Origin: Trogon surrucura
Lineage: Eukaryota; Chordata; Aves; Trogoniformes; Trogonidae
NCBI GenBank assembly: GCA_020746105.1
Contig: CM036633.1
Coordinates: 14,306,501 to 14,370,500, forward strand
Direction of reading: 5' to 3'
DNA length: 64,000 nucleotides
Shown here: piece by piece, positions 34,136 to 47,600 of the stretch
Numbering within the stretch: the stretch's first letter is position 1
Layout: the number at the start of each line of letters is the position of its first letter
Program-made: the position numbers and the translations under genes
Notes under the pieces: generated by a model
Told to the model about the DNA's origin: nothing
Database searches by the model: none
Seen by the model: only the letters and a program-made list of their open reading frames with translations

Positions 34136-35535
34136 TCAAGAAGACTTGACCATCACCATCTACATCTTCAAAATTACCAAGCTTTCTAGATGCTAAAATC
34201 TGCTCTGAGAGGCTCTGAGGTTTGCACTGCTAGGAGACTGTGCGCTCTGAGCCTCCGTGCTCCAGAGGCATCCCCGACAGGGTGTTCCATTTTTGCCGAG
34301 TTCCCAAATTATGACACGGTAGTCTCAACCATGGCTGACGTGAAGCCTTGCAGAAAGAGGGTGTTTATTTGAAATGCTCTGAAAGGGCTTGGCCCAAGAG
34401 CCTAGATTGAATTCCCTGCTGGTGAAGGGACAGATTCTGGCTTAGCAGAGAGTCTGTTTGTGATTAAATCCTTTCTCCAGAGAAAACCCTTAGGGCAAAG
34501 CTTGACTTTCAGGAATTCCAGCAGGTGTTTTCCTGCTGGAATATTCCTGTTTTATTTATTCCAGTTACATTCCTTGTTTAGCCATTTCCTCCCTGACCCA
34601 TGAGCATCATGTCTTTGCCAGCAGCACTGGAGAAAGAATAAAATCCCGATCCACATACCTCTTTCCCCTGCACAGCTTACCAAGAGTCAGCAACGCCAAG
34701 CACTAAAGCATCTTGGATCATTTCCCTTGAGTTCTGTTGCCTTTCAGAACATCTGTTCCACAGCTTTGCCACACTGGCACTGGTTTGGTGGCTATTGTTC
34801 CGCACTTGATTACACGTCGCTCCCGAACCACAGGCTGGAGAGCCTGGGGATCCTCATCTTCAACACGAAGCAGCCTCCAGCATGGAGTGTCCCACTTCAG
34901 GAGACAGCTCAGATGAGTTTCTAAGCTTAGTAGCAGTTGTTGCCATGGTTCAAGTGGACAAGACTGACACAGATTTGCACTGTAACTCATGGGCACAGAT
35001 ACTAGGCAGCAGGTAACAGAAAACACAGCGGAGCAAGCACGCAGCTGGGAGCCTTTTTTGAAAGAGGTGTCTGAGAGGGACAGAAGCTCCCAGTGTCCAC
35101 TCTGTACAGGAGGAGCTGGGAATCCCCGATCTGTTGAAAGAACACAGTAATAAATTGACACAAGCCTCTGGCAGTGAGCACTCTTGTCCAAAAGTTACTT
35201 AACTTCATTGCCAAAAGGGGAGAACGTTCAGCTCACTGCCTATTGTTATCAGTCCCTTTTTCTAGAAAAAAAACAGGCAGTCCTCTGTTTCACGATCAAA
35301 TTTATGATTTCTGTTATTGTCAAAGCAGTGAATAAACCAAACCACAGAAAGGACCCCTTTGCTCACTAAGCTCTGTCTCAGAGAGGAGTCCAGGTGTGGC
35401 TGGATCCACTCGTGGTCACAGACTCGGTCAACAGTTTATGGCCAAAGGATTAGACGTCTTTCAGGCTACAGGACGATACGCGTTCACTCAATCTTTTATA
35501 TCACTTAGCTAAGATTTCAAAGATTCAGGATGCTT
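34136..35535. other. Intergenic, nothing recognised
   Basis: No exon or interspersed repeat identified. Confidence 0.5.
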
Positions 35536-35650
35536 ATTCCCAATTCATTTTATATATTTCATATTTATTCCAAATTTATATTTATTCCATATATATATCC
35601 CAATTGACTCCCATATTTATATATTCCGTATTTATTCCCAATTCATTTAG
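35536..35650. repeat. A+T-rich degenerate tandem repeat
   Basis: Several variants of TATTCCCAATT and TTTATATATTCC alternate over about 115 bases; TTATTCCCAATTCATTT appears at both ends. It lies directly against the tail of the CR1 at 35651. Confidence 0.75.
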
Positions 35651-36115
35651 ATTCATAGAATTGTCCAGGTTGGAAAAGACCATTAAGAGCATTAAGTCCA
35701 ACCATTAACCCAGCACTGCCAGATCCACCACTAAACCATGTCCCTCAGCACCTCATCTGTAGATGACTTTTAGACATTTCCAGGGACAGTGACTCCAACA
35801 CTTCCCTGGGCAACCTGTGTCAGTGCCTGACGACCCTTTCAGTGAAGAGATTTCTCCTAATATCCAATCTAAACCTCCCCTGGCACAACTTGAGGCCATG
35901 TCCTCTTGTCCTATCACTTGTTTCTTGGTAGAAGAGACTGACCCCACCTCTCTACAACATCCTTTCAAGCAGCTACAGAGTGATAAGGTCTCCCCTCAGC
36001 CTCTTTTTCTCCAGGCTGAGCAACTTTGGTTCCCTCAGACACTTCTCGTGAGACTTGTTCCCCAGACCCTTCACCAGCTTCATTGCACTTCTCTGGACAT
36101 GCTCCAGACTTCGAG
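35651..36115 (-). mobile_element. CR1 LINE fragment, about 465 bp
   Basis: Antisense CR1 with the tail ATTCATAGAATTGTCCAGGT, then CCAACACTTCCCTGGGCAAC, GTCCTCTTGTCCTATCACTT and TTCTCTGGACATGCTCCAGA. It is 5'-truncated. Confidence 0.92.
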
Positions 36116-36799
36116 GAAATCCAGTTGCTCATGCTAAGCACATAAAGCTGAGCAAACAGTATACTAAACCATGCAACATTATAACTCAAAGTGATTTATT
36201 CTATTTAAAACTTATTTAAGTTGAACAACTAGTATCTCTTAACATTGAGATGTGTCCCTGCTTAGAGAGGTATTACCTGGCCTGAAGCTCAGATGCCATC
36301 CAGGGAGAATTCAAATTGGGTTCATCCACCAATCTGTTGTTGGTAAAAGCTCTCGCTGCTGGAGATCATCACCGTGGAGCCACACTGCTGGCAAGGGAGA
36401 GCTCAGAGAAGGCTCACCTAGGCTGTCATATCATATTTATTGGATAAAGCGGTTGGCTCAGAGTCAAATGATGTAAAATGGGAAAGGTTTGCATGAAAGT
36501 CCTTGCACGCACAGCTTGCTTTGGTGGCTCTGCTCCTTTGGGGGTTTCCTGGAAGAGCTCTTGGCCCAGTTACAGCTCAGCCTCACCTCCTTTGGAGCCT
36601 GGACCAAACTGCTGCCGATTGGGTTAAGGGGGGTTGAGTGCAACTGTCACAGCCCACATACAAAAGTCACGTTTAGTTCATCAGATGTAGTAACTTCCGA
36701 GAAGCGTGTTTCTTTTGCCTCTGACTCTTGCTTTTCCTTTGCACATCCCTCTCTTGTAAACAGCCTGGAACTTTCCTCACCTGCAGAGCTGAACGAGCA
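36116..36799. other. Intergenic, nothing recognised
   Basis: No exon or interspersed repeat identified. Confidence 0.5.
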
Positions 36800-36885
36800 T
36801 GTGGTGGGTTGACCCTGGCTGGAAAACAGGTGCCCACCAAGACTCTTGGAAGTGTCTGAAACTGCATCCGGGACACCAACCCACA
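36800..36885 (-). mobile_element. Short derivative of the same LTR family
   Basis: Begins TGTGGTGGGTTGACCCTGGC, the antisense 3' end seen in the LTR at 39257, and ends CACCAACCCACA, similar to the other LTR end. Only 86 bases lie between, so it looks like a remnant that kept both ends of a solo LTR. No target duplication was recognised. Confidence 0.5.
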
Positions 36886-39256
36886 GGGTAACTCATTAGC
36901 TTGATTCCCTCACGTTTATGTTTTTTTCCACAGTGTGGTCTCTGCAAACTTGTAGGAAGAGAGTTCCTGCCCTGAGAAATGTAGGAACAAAGTTGTAGAA
37001 TCACTCGAATCATTTTCTATTTTGGGATTTATGGATCCCTTCGAACTTCAGGTCTTCTATGATGCATTCTGTGCTTTCAGCTATGTGTTTCATTCAGGTC
37101 AGTCAGTCTTCAATTGAGTCCAAGGTACTGTCCTGCGATCTGCTTGCTCAACCTGAGGTGGCATCAAAAGGAAAAGAGCTCAGATGGTTGCTGTGGTTTT
37201 GCAATACATGGTGAAGTTAAGAAAAGCCAGATGCAGAGTTACGTTCTTTCTGAATGGGCAACAACGGAAAGATTCTTCCTGGAGAATCTGAAGAAAAGTC
37301 TTTTAACGTCACAAAATAAAAATCCTCTTTTACAGAAATAATTGAAGCCATCTTGTTGCCAAGAAAGTTGAACCTGTAATCAAAGTAGAAATAACATCCT
37401 GATCACAGACTTCCCTGGGGAACTTTAATTTACAGACAGGAAATAAATGCTTTTTGAATTTAAAACAATAGTGCGTTTTCCTTAAAACATAGCTCCTTCC
37501 CACACACCTGCCACCAATATTAAACCTCAGCACGAAAAATTGCAGCTCAATATATTTTTACATGAGATCTGAGAATTCTCAGCAAGTGATATCTATCATC
37601 TGGTAATGAAATCAATACCCTTTTGGGTTTTTTTTAAAGGAACATTTTTCACTCCATTCATCATCATCTTTAGCCTCACAAGGTAATTTCTTGCTATATC
37701 TTAAGTACATATAATACATAATTTTATGTGCAACTTGGAGTCCTTACAGAAGAAAGACAAACGTATCTGTGCAAGGAAAACTGGAAATACTTTACTCTCA
37801 GCCACTACACTTCCCATATTCTGAAACTACTAACACTATCTGAAAGGCAGAGACTTGACACATTTCTAGAGCAGTATTTCTGCCAGTAGTAGGATCATAT
37901 CAGCTCAACACTCCCTGCTGTGAGTTTTCTTACAAATGGATCAATCCAAACCAGGGACCTGCAATAACAAGAGAACCATGAAGATCAATAACCATCCTTG
38001 CAGTCCTTGGCCACTAATGGAGTGTTACGTACTTCTGCCTCAAAATTTTATCTTTTTATCTGCTTTATCATTTATGTCTTGCAATATAGAGACATTTCAG
38101 GGAGTGCTTTTTGCAAATAAGAAAGATCTGTTCTTAAACTGGGAAACCAGACACGAGTAATTTAGGGTAGGGCAGCAAGTTGCGGCATCTGCTCAGCTAG
38201 ACCACGTCTACCGAATTGCAATAGCTGTGTTTAAAAGTTTGATAAGTTCAAAGTGATGCCCTTGAGCTGAACCTTCTTCAAGGAGGGATGAAGAAAGACA
38301 GCAGCCATCGGGGTAAAGAGCATGCACAAGATAGACACCCTGACCCAGCGATGCACAGTTTGGGATAGCCTGCTGCCCAGCGTTAAATGCTTCAGGGAAA
38401 ACAAGTCGTGAGAGTTTGTGGGTATTTTTAAGACTTTCACTTATTAGCAAGCCAGGTATTAGAAATGGCAAATGCTTTCATCTCCTGCAGTGTTCAAGCC
38501 AGGTCCCTTTTAAATACAACAGATTGTAATATTTTAAATCTAAACAGGCACGTTGTCATTTCAGGAAGTTATTAGCGGAAGAAATATAGTTTGGGAAACC
38601 CCGTTCTCCTTAACAGGAGTCCTATTTACTTATGAACCGATCCCTTTTTTTGCTGGCAGATTTACAGACTCACCCATTCCTTTGCTTTCCAATTCTGCCT
38701 GACAGGGGCTCTGCTACTCTTTAATTGAAATTTAATTTAATTGAAAGCCTGAGAAGCCAGTTACACCATGAGTTTTGCAGACAGAGATGTACAGCCTGCA
38801 CGACAGCCTGACTCCTCACAGGTACGAACCAGCTCGGTTTATCCACGCTAGTGACTCCCTCTCAGCTCAAGCACCAAGAGACAGAGCACGAACTCCTTGA
38901 CCGCATTTTCTAGTGCTGGTTTATCTTGTACTTGCTGCCCAACAGCATTTCCGTTTTAAGAATTCAACTCACAACCAAACTGTGCCTTTCATTAATAGAG
39001 AAAAAAAAAAAAAAAAAAAGGCAAGAAGCTGCTACTTTAAACTTGCCAAACCTTTAGAAGTACCTACTTCAAGTTTGTTTTCAAGCACTGAGGTGATATT
39101 TTTTTCCCAAGTAGTTGCAGAAATGTAAACCATTCCAGAGCTGCACTGTCTATGGAAGTTTTGCAGGAATTACATTCAAGCCAACTCTCTGTTGGAAAAC
39201 ACACGTGCTCCCACAGTAGCCATTTAATCTTTCTTCTCATTTTATATTTCCATCCT
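36886..39256. other. Intergenic, nothing recognised
   Basis: Single-copy-looking A+T-rich DNA with a poly-A run at 39000-39019. No gene supported. Confidence 0.5.
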
Positions 39257-40283
39257 TGTGGTGGGTTGACCCTGGATGGACTCCAGGTGTCCACCAAACC
39301 TCCTTGTCAACTGGGCAGGGGGAGAAAAAAATATGACACATGCTCATGGGTCAAAGTGAGGACAAGGAGATCACTCAGCAATTACTGTCGTGGGCAAAAC
39401 AGACTTGGCTCAGGAAAATTCATTTAATTTATTACCAATCAAATCAAAGTAGGGTAATGCAAAATAAATCCAAATTCTGAAACACCTTTCTCCTGATGTT
39501 CCCTTCTTCCCAGGCTCAGCTTCATTTGCAATTTTCTCTGGTTCATCCCACTGAGCGGCACAGAGGACTGTCAGTGGAGGTTGTGATCAGTTCATCACAT
39601 GTTGTCTCTGCTGCTCCTTCCTCCTCACACTCTTCCCCCGTTTCAGCATGGCATCCCCCACACAACAGACAGTCCTCCATGAGTTTCTCCAATATGAGTC
39701 CTACTGATGGGGCTGGAACAGCCTCAGCATTGGTCCCTTCCATGGGGAACAGCCTTTCAGGAGCAGACTGTTCCAGTGTGGGTTCCTGTGGGGTTACAAG
39801 TCCTGCCAGGAGCCTGCTCCAGAGCGGGTTCTCCACAAGGGCATGGCCTCCTCCAGGCACATGTCCTCCCCTGGCTTCAGGTGGATATCTGCTCCACTGT
39901 TAACCCCCACGGGCTGGAAGGGGACAACCTGCCTCACCGTGGTCTTCACCACAGGCTGAAGAGGAATCTCTGCTCCAGCACCTGCAGCACCTCTTCCCCA
40001 TCCTTCTTTACAGTCCTTGATGTCTACAGAGTCATTTCTCTCACATATTCCCACTCATCTCCTCTGGCTACTCCTATGAAGCAGCTTTCCCCCTTCTTAA
40101 ATACATTATCCCAGAGGTGCTACCACCGATGCTGATGGACTCAGCCTTGTCCAGCAGCGGGTCCATCTTGGAGCTGGCTGACATGGGCTTTATTCGATAT
40201 TGGAGAAGCTTCCAGCAGCTTCTCACAGAACTCCCTGCTGCAGCCCTCCCACTGCCAAAACCCTGCCAGGCAAACCCAATACA
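39257..40283 (-). mobile_element. Solo LTR of an avian endogenous retrovirus (minus orientation)
   Basis: About 1.03 kb. On the plus strand it begins TGTGGTGGGTTGACCCTGG and ends GGCAAACCCAATACA, matching in reverse the ends of the LTR at 22787-23975. A 5-bp target duplication ATCCT flanks it exactly (39252-39256 and 40284-40288); two further shared bases (TG) make the true length ambiguous. No internal viral region is attached. Open frames inside it are not host genes. Confidence 0.87.
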
Positions 40284-40288
40284 ATCCT

Positions 40289-41357
40289 TGACACCAATGT
40301 AGGCTGTTTTGATTTTTATCAAGGAGCAGTTAAGACAGCAAAACAAACAACAGCAATACTTTTCCCAGAAATGCACCCGGGTGCAGAACAATGCCTTTCA
40401 ACACCCACTTAACAAAGAGGCTGTCGCAGGATGTCAGCTTTAAGGTTAACCTCAAAGCAAATCAAAACCGAAGCTTGGCAAGACCTGATCTCTCGACCTC
40501 TCCCTCCTGAGGAGGCTCCTGGTCTGCAGGACAGAAAAAAAACCCAACAGGGCGGGGGCGGGGAACCAAAAGCAGCTTTTTGAGATTTAAAGAGATGTTG
40601 TGATTTACACACTTTATAAACAGTCACAGCCTCGTAGTTCAGTCACAATAGTTCGCAGATGAGTTCGTCATCATGAGCCATCCCCCCCAACAGAGCCCAT
40701 CGTGCTGGTCTCTTGCCTGGCCACAGAATCAGAAACCATCACGCTCCACCAGCCCACTGCAATGGCTGACCATGTTTCCCAAAGAAAAACAGGCAAAACC
40801 ACACAGCTCCTGGGGGCCTGTGCAGATTTTAAGCTCAAAAGGAGACTGCTAAAACAGAGAAGTAGCACTCACCTTTTGGCCTCATGGGTTTTGGCTCTTT
40901 TGCAGTTTCCCAGGCTGATGTGGAGACCTTTTGCCAGGAAGAATGTGTCCCCTGAAAGAAAAAGCATCTTTTTTGTCATAGGATCTCTGCTGTCATGAAC
41001 ATTTAAAGTAGCAAAATTAAACACGGCTTTTAGAACTTGCACTTTTTTGTTATTCTATTATAGTCCAATAAAATCTTTATCTTCATGATCTGGATGCAGT
41101 GGTTTGACCACCACGTAGAACTATCATGGTCCATTAGAAAAACGTTTAGCAACTGTCATCTCTCTTTGAGGATCACATACTTTGCCCTAGCTTTATGAGG
41201 TTTCTTCTTTACCCCCAAGCAAAGTCAAAAATCTGACAGCTGGGTTGGTTCTAGAGAAAATGGGAACCTTTCTTGTGACACTTTGATGCTATGGAGGTTT
41301 GAAAATATTTTCCAGACTCTGTTGGTTACTTCATATTTTCCTTCCACATCTTTGGGG
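40289..41357. other. Intergenic, nothing recognised
   Basis: No exon or interspersed repeat identified. Confidence 0.5.
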
Positions 41358-41696
41358 AGGCTTTATCACTGCCTTCCCATGCCTGAAGGGAACCTACAGG
41401 AAGGCTGGGGAGGGACTTTTGACAAGAGCGTCCACTGGTCAAGGGGAAATGGATTTAAGTTAAAGGAGAATAGATTTAGACTGGATCTTAGGAAAAAATT
41501 CTTCAGTCCGAGGGTGGCAAGACTTTGGAATAAATTGCCCAGAGAGGTTGTGGCTGCCCCCTCCCTGGAGGTGTTCAAGGCCAGGTTGGACAGAGCCTTG
41601 AGTAGCCTGATCTAGCTGAGAGGTGTCCCTGCCCATGACAGGGAGGTTGGATTAGATGATCTCTAAGGTCCCTTCCAACCTAAGACATTCTATGAT
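41358..41696 (+). mobile_element. CR1 LINE 3' fragment
   Basis: Plus-strand CR1: GGAAGGCTGGGGAGGGACTT, GCCCAGAGAGGTTGTGGCTG, GGTCCCTTCCAACCTAAGAC and the tail ATTCTATGAT. Confidence 0.92.
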
Positions 41697-44600
41697 CTCT
41701 CACACCAAGTCTCAGTTTATTTTAGCATTCTTTACATTCACATAATCACATACAGGTACACATACATACAGCTAAAGTGAAATATGTCATTTACTAATGA
41801 CTATGCAGGCAAGGCTTATATCTTTGGCCCAAGGAATGTGTTCTTTCTTGTCCATATAGTTTTTCTTGAGAAGATTGTGTGACCATAACACAGTGCCTCT
41901 TCAAACCTGTGCTCTGCCGTTTGCTACAGACCCTCTCAATTTGTTCATCTTTCTTCCTCCTTGCCTGTTTGCCACTCCATGGTGGCTGGGAATGCTTTTG
42001 CTGACCCTTGAGACACCAAAAAGCTAGTGCCGTGTACCCATATATTGTCCCATGACTCTTGCAGATGTGTTTCTCCACTGAAAGGATGCCTTTCCCCATA
42101 ATTTCTTTGCATAAGGCACTTAGCATCAATTTTAGGAGCTAGTTCAGCTTTACTGCTGCAATGGCTCTGGCACAACTTGATTGAGGCATTGGATTGGGAA
42201 TCCTGAAATAAACTCTGCTACCAGGACACTCTGCAAACGAGTTAGGATTAGATTCACGGCAGCTTTGAGCAAAGGTCTTGCAGCTTGCTGGAAATCAAAA
42301 ATCCAAGTCACGTCTCTGAGATGCCCAGTGCAATGGATTGTTGCAGCCAAACGGGCTGGATCTCCAGAACCTGAGCAAGGACTGTGGGAGCAACATGCTT
42401 AAAAGGAACAACAGAGCTATCAGAGAAACACAAGTGTGCTTTTCCACGTCTCTCCTCCAATTTTCTGCTTGGCTGAGCCATAAATATGTTCTATCACGTA
42501 GCTGCTGCACTTCAGACAAATACAGCATTGTCCAGTAGGAAAGACCTACAATTGTTTACAATTGCAATATCGATAACAAGCACAGCAAAGACTCCGAGCT
42601 GTGCTTAACACTTCTACTAAATGCCTCCCTGTGTCAGGACATGAATCTGTGCAGTTTTGAGCACAAAGGGCATCACACGTCAAACGTCACGAGAAGTCCA
42701 CAGTGCAAAGCTGCACAGAGCAGGGCGGCACCCTTAGTCCCTACCCTTCACCTCCATGGAAATTTGAGGTGCTTGTCTTAAAGATCAACAAGACAAAACT
42801 CACCTAAGATGGGCAGGGGTGGGTTGGCACCAAAAGGCTTTGGAAGATCCCTTCCTTTTCAGGGCAGTGATGTGGATCACTTGGGGCCTGACAATGACAG
42901 TGCTGGTCTTGGCTGTGCAGACTCAGCAGTCCCAAAAGAGGGCACAATTTGGAGAAAAAACACTTCTTTACTCAACGAGGAGTTTTTCTAGTTGCACATA
43001 GATGATGCCTTCCTCAGCTGTTTTTCATATGCTCAATTTTTTTTGGACTTACACTCCTTTGGTTTCGTCAGGTTGCTCCATAGTTAATACTTTGAACATC
43101 CCTGGCTCCTCAATTTTAAATTATGCAAAAACTAATTATGTCAATGGTGTTTGTGATAATCTGTAACACTGAAGAGCATCAGGTACCTGCCAGGTTACAG
43201 TGATAACCCCAGCATTGTTTTAAAGAACAGGAATGAGGGTGACAGCCTGTATTTGTGGGGCAGGAGATTAAACAGGAAGACACGTCTCTCATGGACAAAG
43301 AGTTGGTTTTCTTTGCCAAAAAATGCAACCTTCAAAAGGAAGCCTTCAGAGGAGAGATGGAAAATCACACACTTAAAACTCTAAATGTAGCGAGAGGAAG
43401 CCAGGAACAGGAATGCCAGTGCTTCAGAGAATACAAGGAGTTGGCGAGGCCAACAGCCCTTTGTCTTGAAGTTATTGATGTAATTTATCACGTCTGCAAG
43501 CACACGTGCAGAACTCCATTCTTGGGGATTATCTTGTTAGTGCTTGAGAAGTTTTGTCCCTCTAATTACCCTGGGCTGTTTTCAAATGTTGGTCACTGGC
43601 TCTCCAAAGCACAGGGGCAAGAAACCACTGTCTAATGCTTCAGGCTGAAAACAAGTTCAACACTGATATTTTTACACTCCGGAGACAAAAAGCTTCTAAT
43701 TGTCTATCGAGGAGGACAGAAACAAAATGCAAATCAACAGTGCAATATGCGTTCCCTCCCAATATTTATGTATGCAAATAGAATAGCATCCTTGGTCACA
43801 AATATTACAACAGAAAGCATCTACCTGTCTCACAATTTCATCTACTACTAAGAGCTATAAAGTCTGGGTGTCTTCCCCACAAAAATAACAGAAAACGGCA
43901 AGTTTATGGGGAATTTTATTTTTCTTTTATGATCCAAAGTATACTCAAATCATTCTATTGGATTTGAAGAAACATTTTGTTTCTTTGTAATGAAAGACTT
44001 CAGAAGAAAATGGTTCTTCAGACAGGGACATCTTTTCTTCTAATGGATGACTTTATAAGGACAGGAAAAAGCCTGCATGAGGTTTCTATAACAATGAAAG
44101 AATTCTGATTTATTGACAGAATGGTTCTGAATAGGAAACTTGATTTTCAAGTTTAGCCAAAGTAAAAAGAGCTTCAATTTTCATTTCTCCTTTAATTACA
44201 TTCTGTTCCCTGCAATTCCAGTCCTGCTATTTCCTTCAATGCAATCCTAACCAAAGCTTTATTTATTACAATTTAATGGAAACAGAGCCACCTGCAAAAA
44301 AAAAAAAAAAAAAAAGTCTGACAAAAGATACTTCCTTAGTGTTCAAAGAAATGTAAATATGTAACCCAACAAATTACAAAAGGTGAGTACAGCAAAGTTT
44401 CCAGAGGTTCTTAGCATTGAAATATCTTTCACATTTGTTGCATAAATTGTAAAGTTACAGCTATGCTAATTAATTAGCACAGTGATTCCAGTAAGAAATT
44501 AATTATAGGAACAGATGGAAATATGACAGACATATGATTGTGCCTATTCTGGTGAAAAGTCAGGGCGTCTGCTTAAAGGCAGCACAAGGGAAGATACAAG

Positions 44601-47600
44601 AAAGAGAAAAGCAACAGTTTTGGAACAGAGTAAAGAGTGTTCCATTACCTCGATGAAAAAAATCTGAAATTCATTGTCATGAAATAAAATTGTAATCAGT
44701 AGCTTAACAGGATCCAGAAAAGGGCTAGAGACTCACAACGCTAATGAGAATATTCATATTTACCAGAAAGAGGACTCAGCTCTTCTGCTCCCTGAACTTT
44801 CAAAGCCCTCTCCACGTGCTTGTCGTGAAGTTTCTCTGACCGGCTGATGTTGCCTGAACTGGGAGGAGTCACTAGCCCAGGGTAGGGCAGCGTATTCTAT
44901 GCATTCCAAAGTTACGTGCCTGCTGATGCTTGTGTCTTTCTGCATTTCTTTGGGTAAGGAAATGGCACTCCCTGCCCGTGACCGATTTCGCCGTCGCAGA
45001 AATGCCGTAGCTGCACTCTTCGCTGGGTGCGCTCAGCTCCGGTTGGGCTATTCAAAGCCGAGTAGGCGACATCTAAACATGTAAAGTCACTCTAGGTATT
45101 GCAGAGAAAAGAGTAAGTTCTCTGTTCCCGATGCAAACGCCAGAGAACAGAGAGCAGAAGCATGTAACAAAAATAACACGCACCTAAATAAAAAGGAAAA
45201 AGACCTGCTCACCACCCGGTTTACCCCAAACCTAGCGTGGAAGTCATTTGCTGTTAACTGCCCACTCATTCTTCGAAGCAGGCGCATTTGCCCACACCAT
45301 GACCTTTAAATCTTGCATTCCAAAAGAATGGGGAAAAAAAAGGAGTAGTATTTATAGCTTAAGAAAGGAACTAAGTCAGCATATTGTACACCTTACACAT
45401 TATCTACAAAGGATGCAGCAACCCTACCTCCACGTTTATAAAATATTTTATGATGTGATATCCCCCGATAGTTGATTTTTTTTGATGCAGTTAGCAATGA
45501 ATAAAGCTGAGCCAAGAATGCTTGTATTTTTATTCTTGCAATGTATGGTGGGAAAAAAAAAAATGGAGGAGGGGATCAAAGCATCGATATTAACTGACCA
45601 GTAATAAATCTGCGATATTGTTCCCTCTTATTTACTGGGATACAACACCTTGAAAAATTTCAGCTTTAGTTCAGAATGTATCTCTGGCAAAAGTTTCAGC
45701 AATCGCATCTGAAAAAATAACTCATTTTGGTAAGTCACATAGTGCAAACAACCTCAGTCATTCAGAGAATCGGCCTCTCGGGAACACAAAGAATCCACAA
45801 GGAGCTGCACTGATACATAGTACCGGCACAGCTATATTGCCATATTCTACCAGCACAGATTTCTGAAATCCAAATCTCTGCAAGAAAACTAGAGAAGAAA
45901 GCCAGTGAGACTAAAGGAAGCAAAAACAAAGAAGGAAATGGAGGGCGAAAAAAGAACAAGCAAGGAAAGACCAGACAATTTTCTGCAATGAATTCAAAGC
46001 CGAACAGATTAAGGAAATCTAATGAGTTCTTAGCCAGGAAGGGGAAGAAGAGAGAAAATTTCTGGGACCTTACAAATGAAGACCAGGGAAGAGAAATGCA
46101 ACTGCAAAGGTTTCTCTTCTTCCCTAATCCCTGCCGATTTCCCAGTCTCTACACCTAATTTTCAAAGCCGGCCATCTGTTCCTTTCTCTGCTCCAGCTGC
46201 TTTATACGCAAGAGATGTGACTGAAAATGACATTCCTGTTTCCAGTTTACGTTACTTCCCACCTGATTTGTGAGCCTATTACAAATCTCAAAAACGGGAC
46301 CAGCACACTCTCTGCTCATTAATGACAGCCCCTTGGTACCGTAGTTCCGTTGCGCTGGTCCTGCTTCCCACGCGGGTCATCCAGGACTGAGCCGGGGGCT
46401 GGTTCAAACCTCAGAAACAATTGTCCACTCACTCTCAAGGACCGTAGTAGAAATAACCACCTACCTCATCAGGCTTTAACATGGATCCAGGGCAGGAAGA
46501 GGCTTTGGTATGTGGCAAATTGCTGGGATGTCACCGGGACACCATTGACAGGAGTCCCTCTAATGGGGACTCCTCAATGAGGAACCACTCATGGCTGCTC
46601 AAGGGCTCAGCAGGGCTGTAGCTGTTCAGGCATCGTGGTCCTCTTGGCTGCTATTCTGCCTGATATGGGTTGTACAGTCTGTATTTAACCGTTTTGTTTC
46701 AATTACAAACAAGATATCAACTCCGTAAAATTTTTGCCAGATTTCACTGAGATTTTATCCAAGAAGAATTTCTTGCCTGAGGTAGAGAGCAATAAAAAAA
46801 AGCTTAAATCTAGCAAATGTGTCTCTAATTGTATGCATTTGAAGTTGAGAAGAGGGAGGAAATAAGAAAATTATGTACCTAGCTTTATAGTCCAGCCTGT
46901 GAGAAATTATCACATTAAACTGAATTTAAATCATTTAAATTAAGATCTATACAAAGCCTAACATTGTTGAGCTATGCTGTTTTAAATTACAACCTTAGTT
47001 CTTTCTCAGATGACTCCAGAGATTGACAAGACTATTTGCTCTTTTGAAGACCTTATTGGGCGGTTCTTGACATGAAGGCTTTCATTTCATATTCCCAGTT
47101 CCTTTTCATCTGTATAATGCTACTTAATTCTGTGGCCAGTGGAAACAAGGGTGAGGTACCTGGCGGGGGGGCCTCTGAGACAGGAGTGAATGACAGCAGC
47201 TCAGCCTGAAAATTAGTAGCACTTGGCTATTTGCTGCCATAGGACTATAGTCTTGTTGGGGTTTAGAGGTGGGTTTTTTGTCAAAAAAGATTTCATCAGA
47301 AAAATAGAAGCTGAGAAACAGTGGAAAACAAACATTATAATCTCAATATGGCACTGCCTACGCATAGGTGCTCCCACATCCTTCTTGTTTATGCTCATTT
47401 AAGGGCAGGACTCTTGAATTTCATCCTCCTCTGAGGGGATCGGGTTATCTGACAAAGCCGAACACAACCACAGTGATTTATTCCTGCTGCCTCCCTTGTC
47501 CTGAACACCGCTCCTCCCCACAAGGGTGCCTGGAGAGCTGGACAAGAGCACCCCAACACCCAACCTCATTCCCAGCTTTTTTGCTGCATCCATGTTTACC

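Noticed and set aside
39496-40135. Several overlapping open frames at 39.5-40.1 kb
   Set aside because: All lie inside the minus-strand solo LTR.
43255-43635. A 126-codon plus-strand open frame (MGQEIKQEDTSLMDKELVFF...)
   Set aside because: No known family, no exon-like boundaries; length is within chance for a 64-kb window on six frames.
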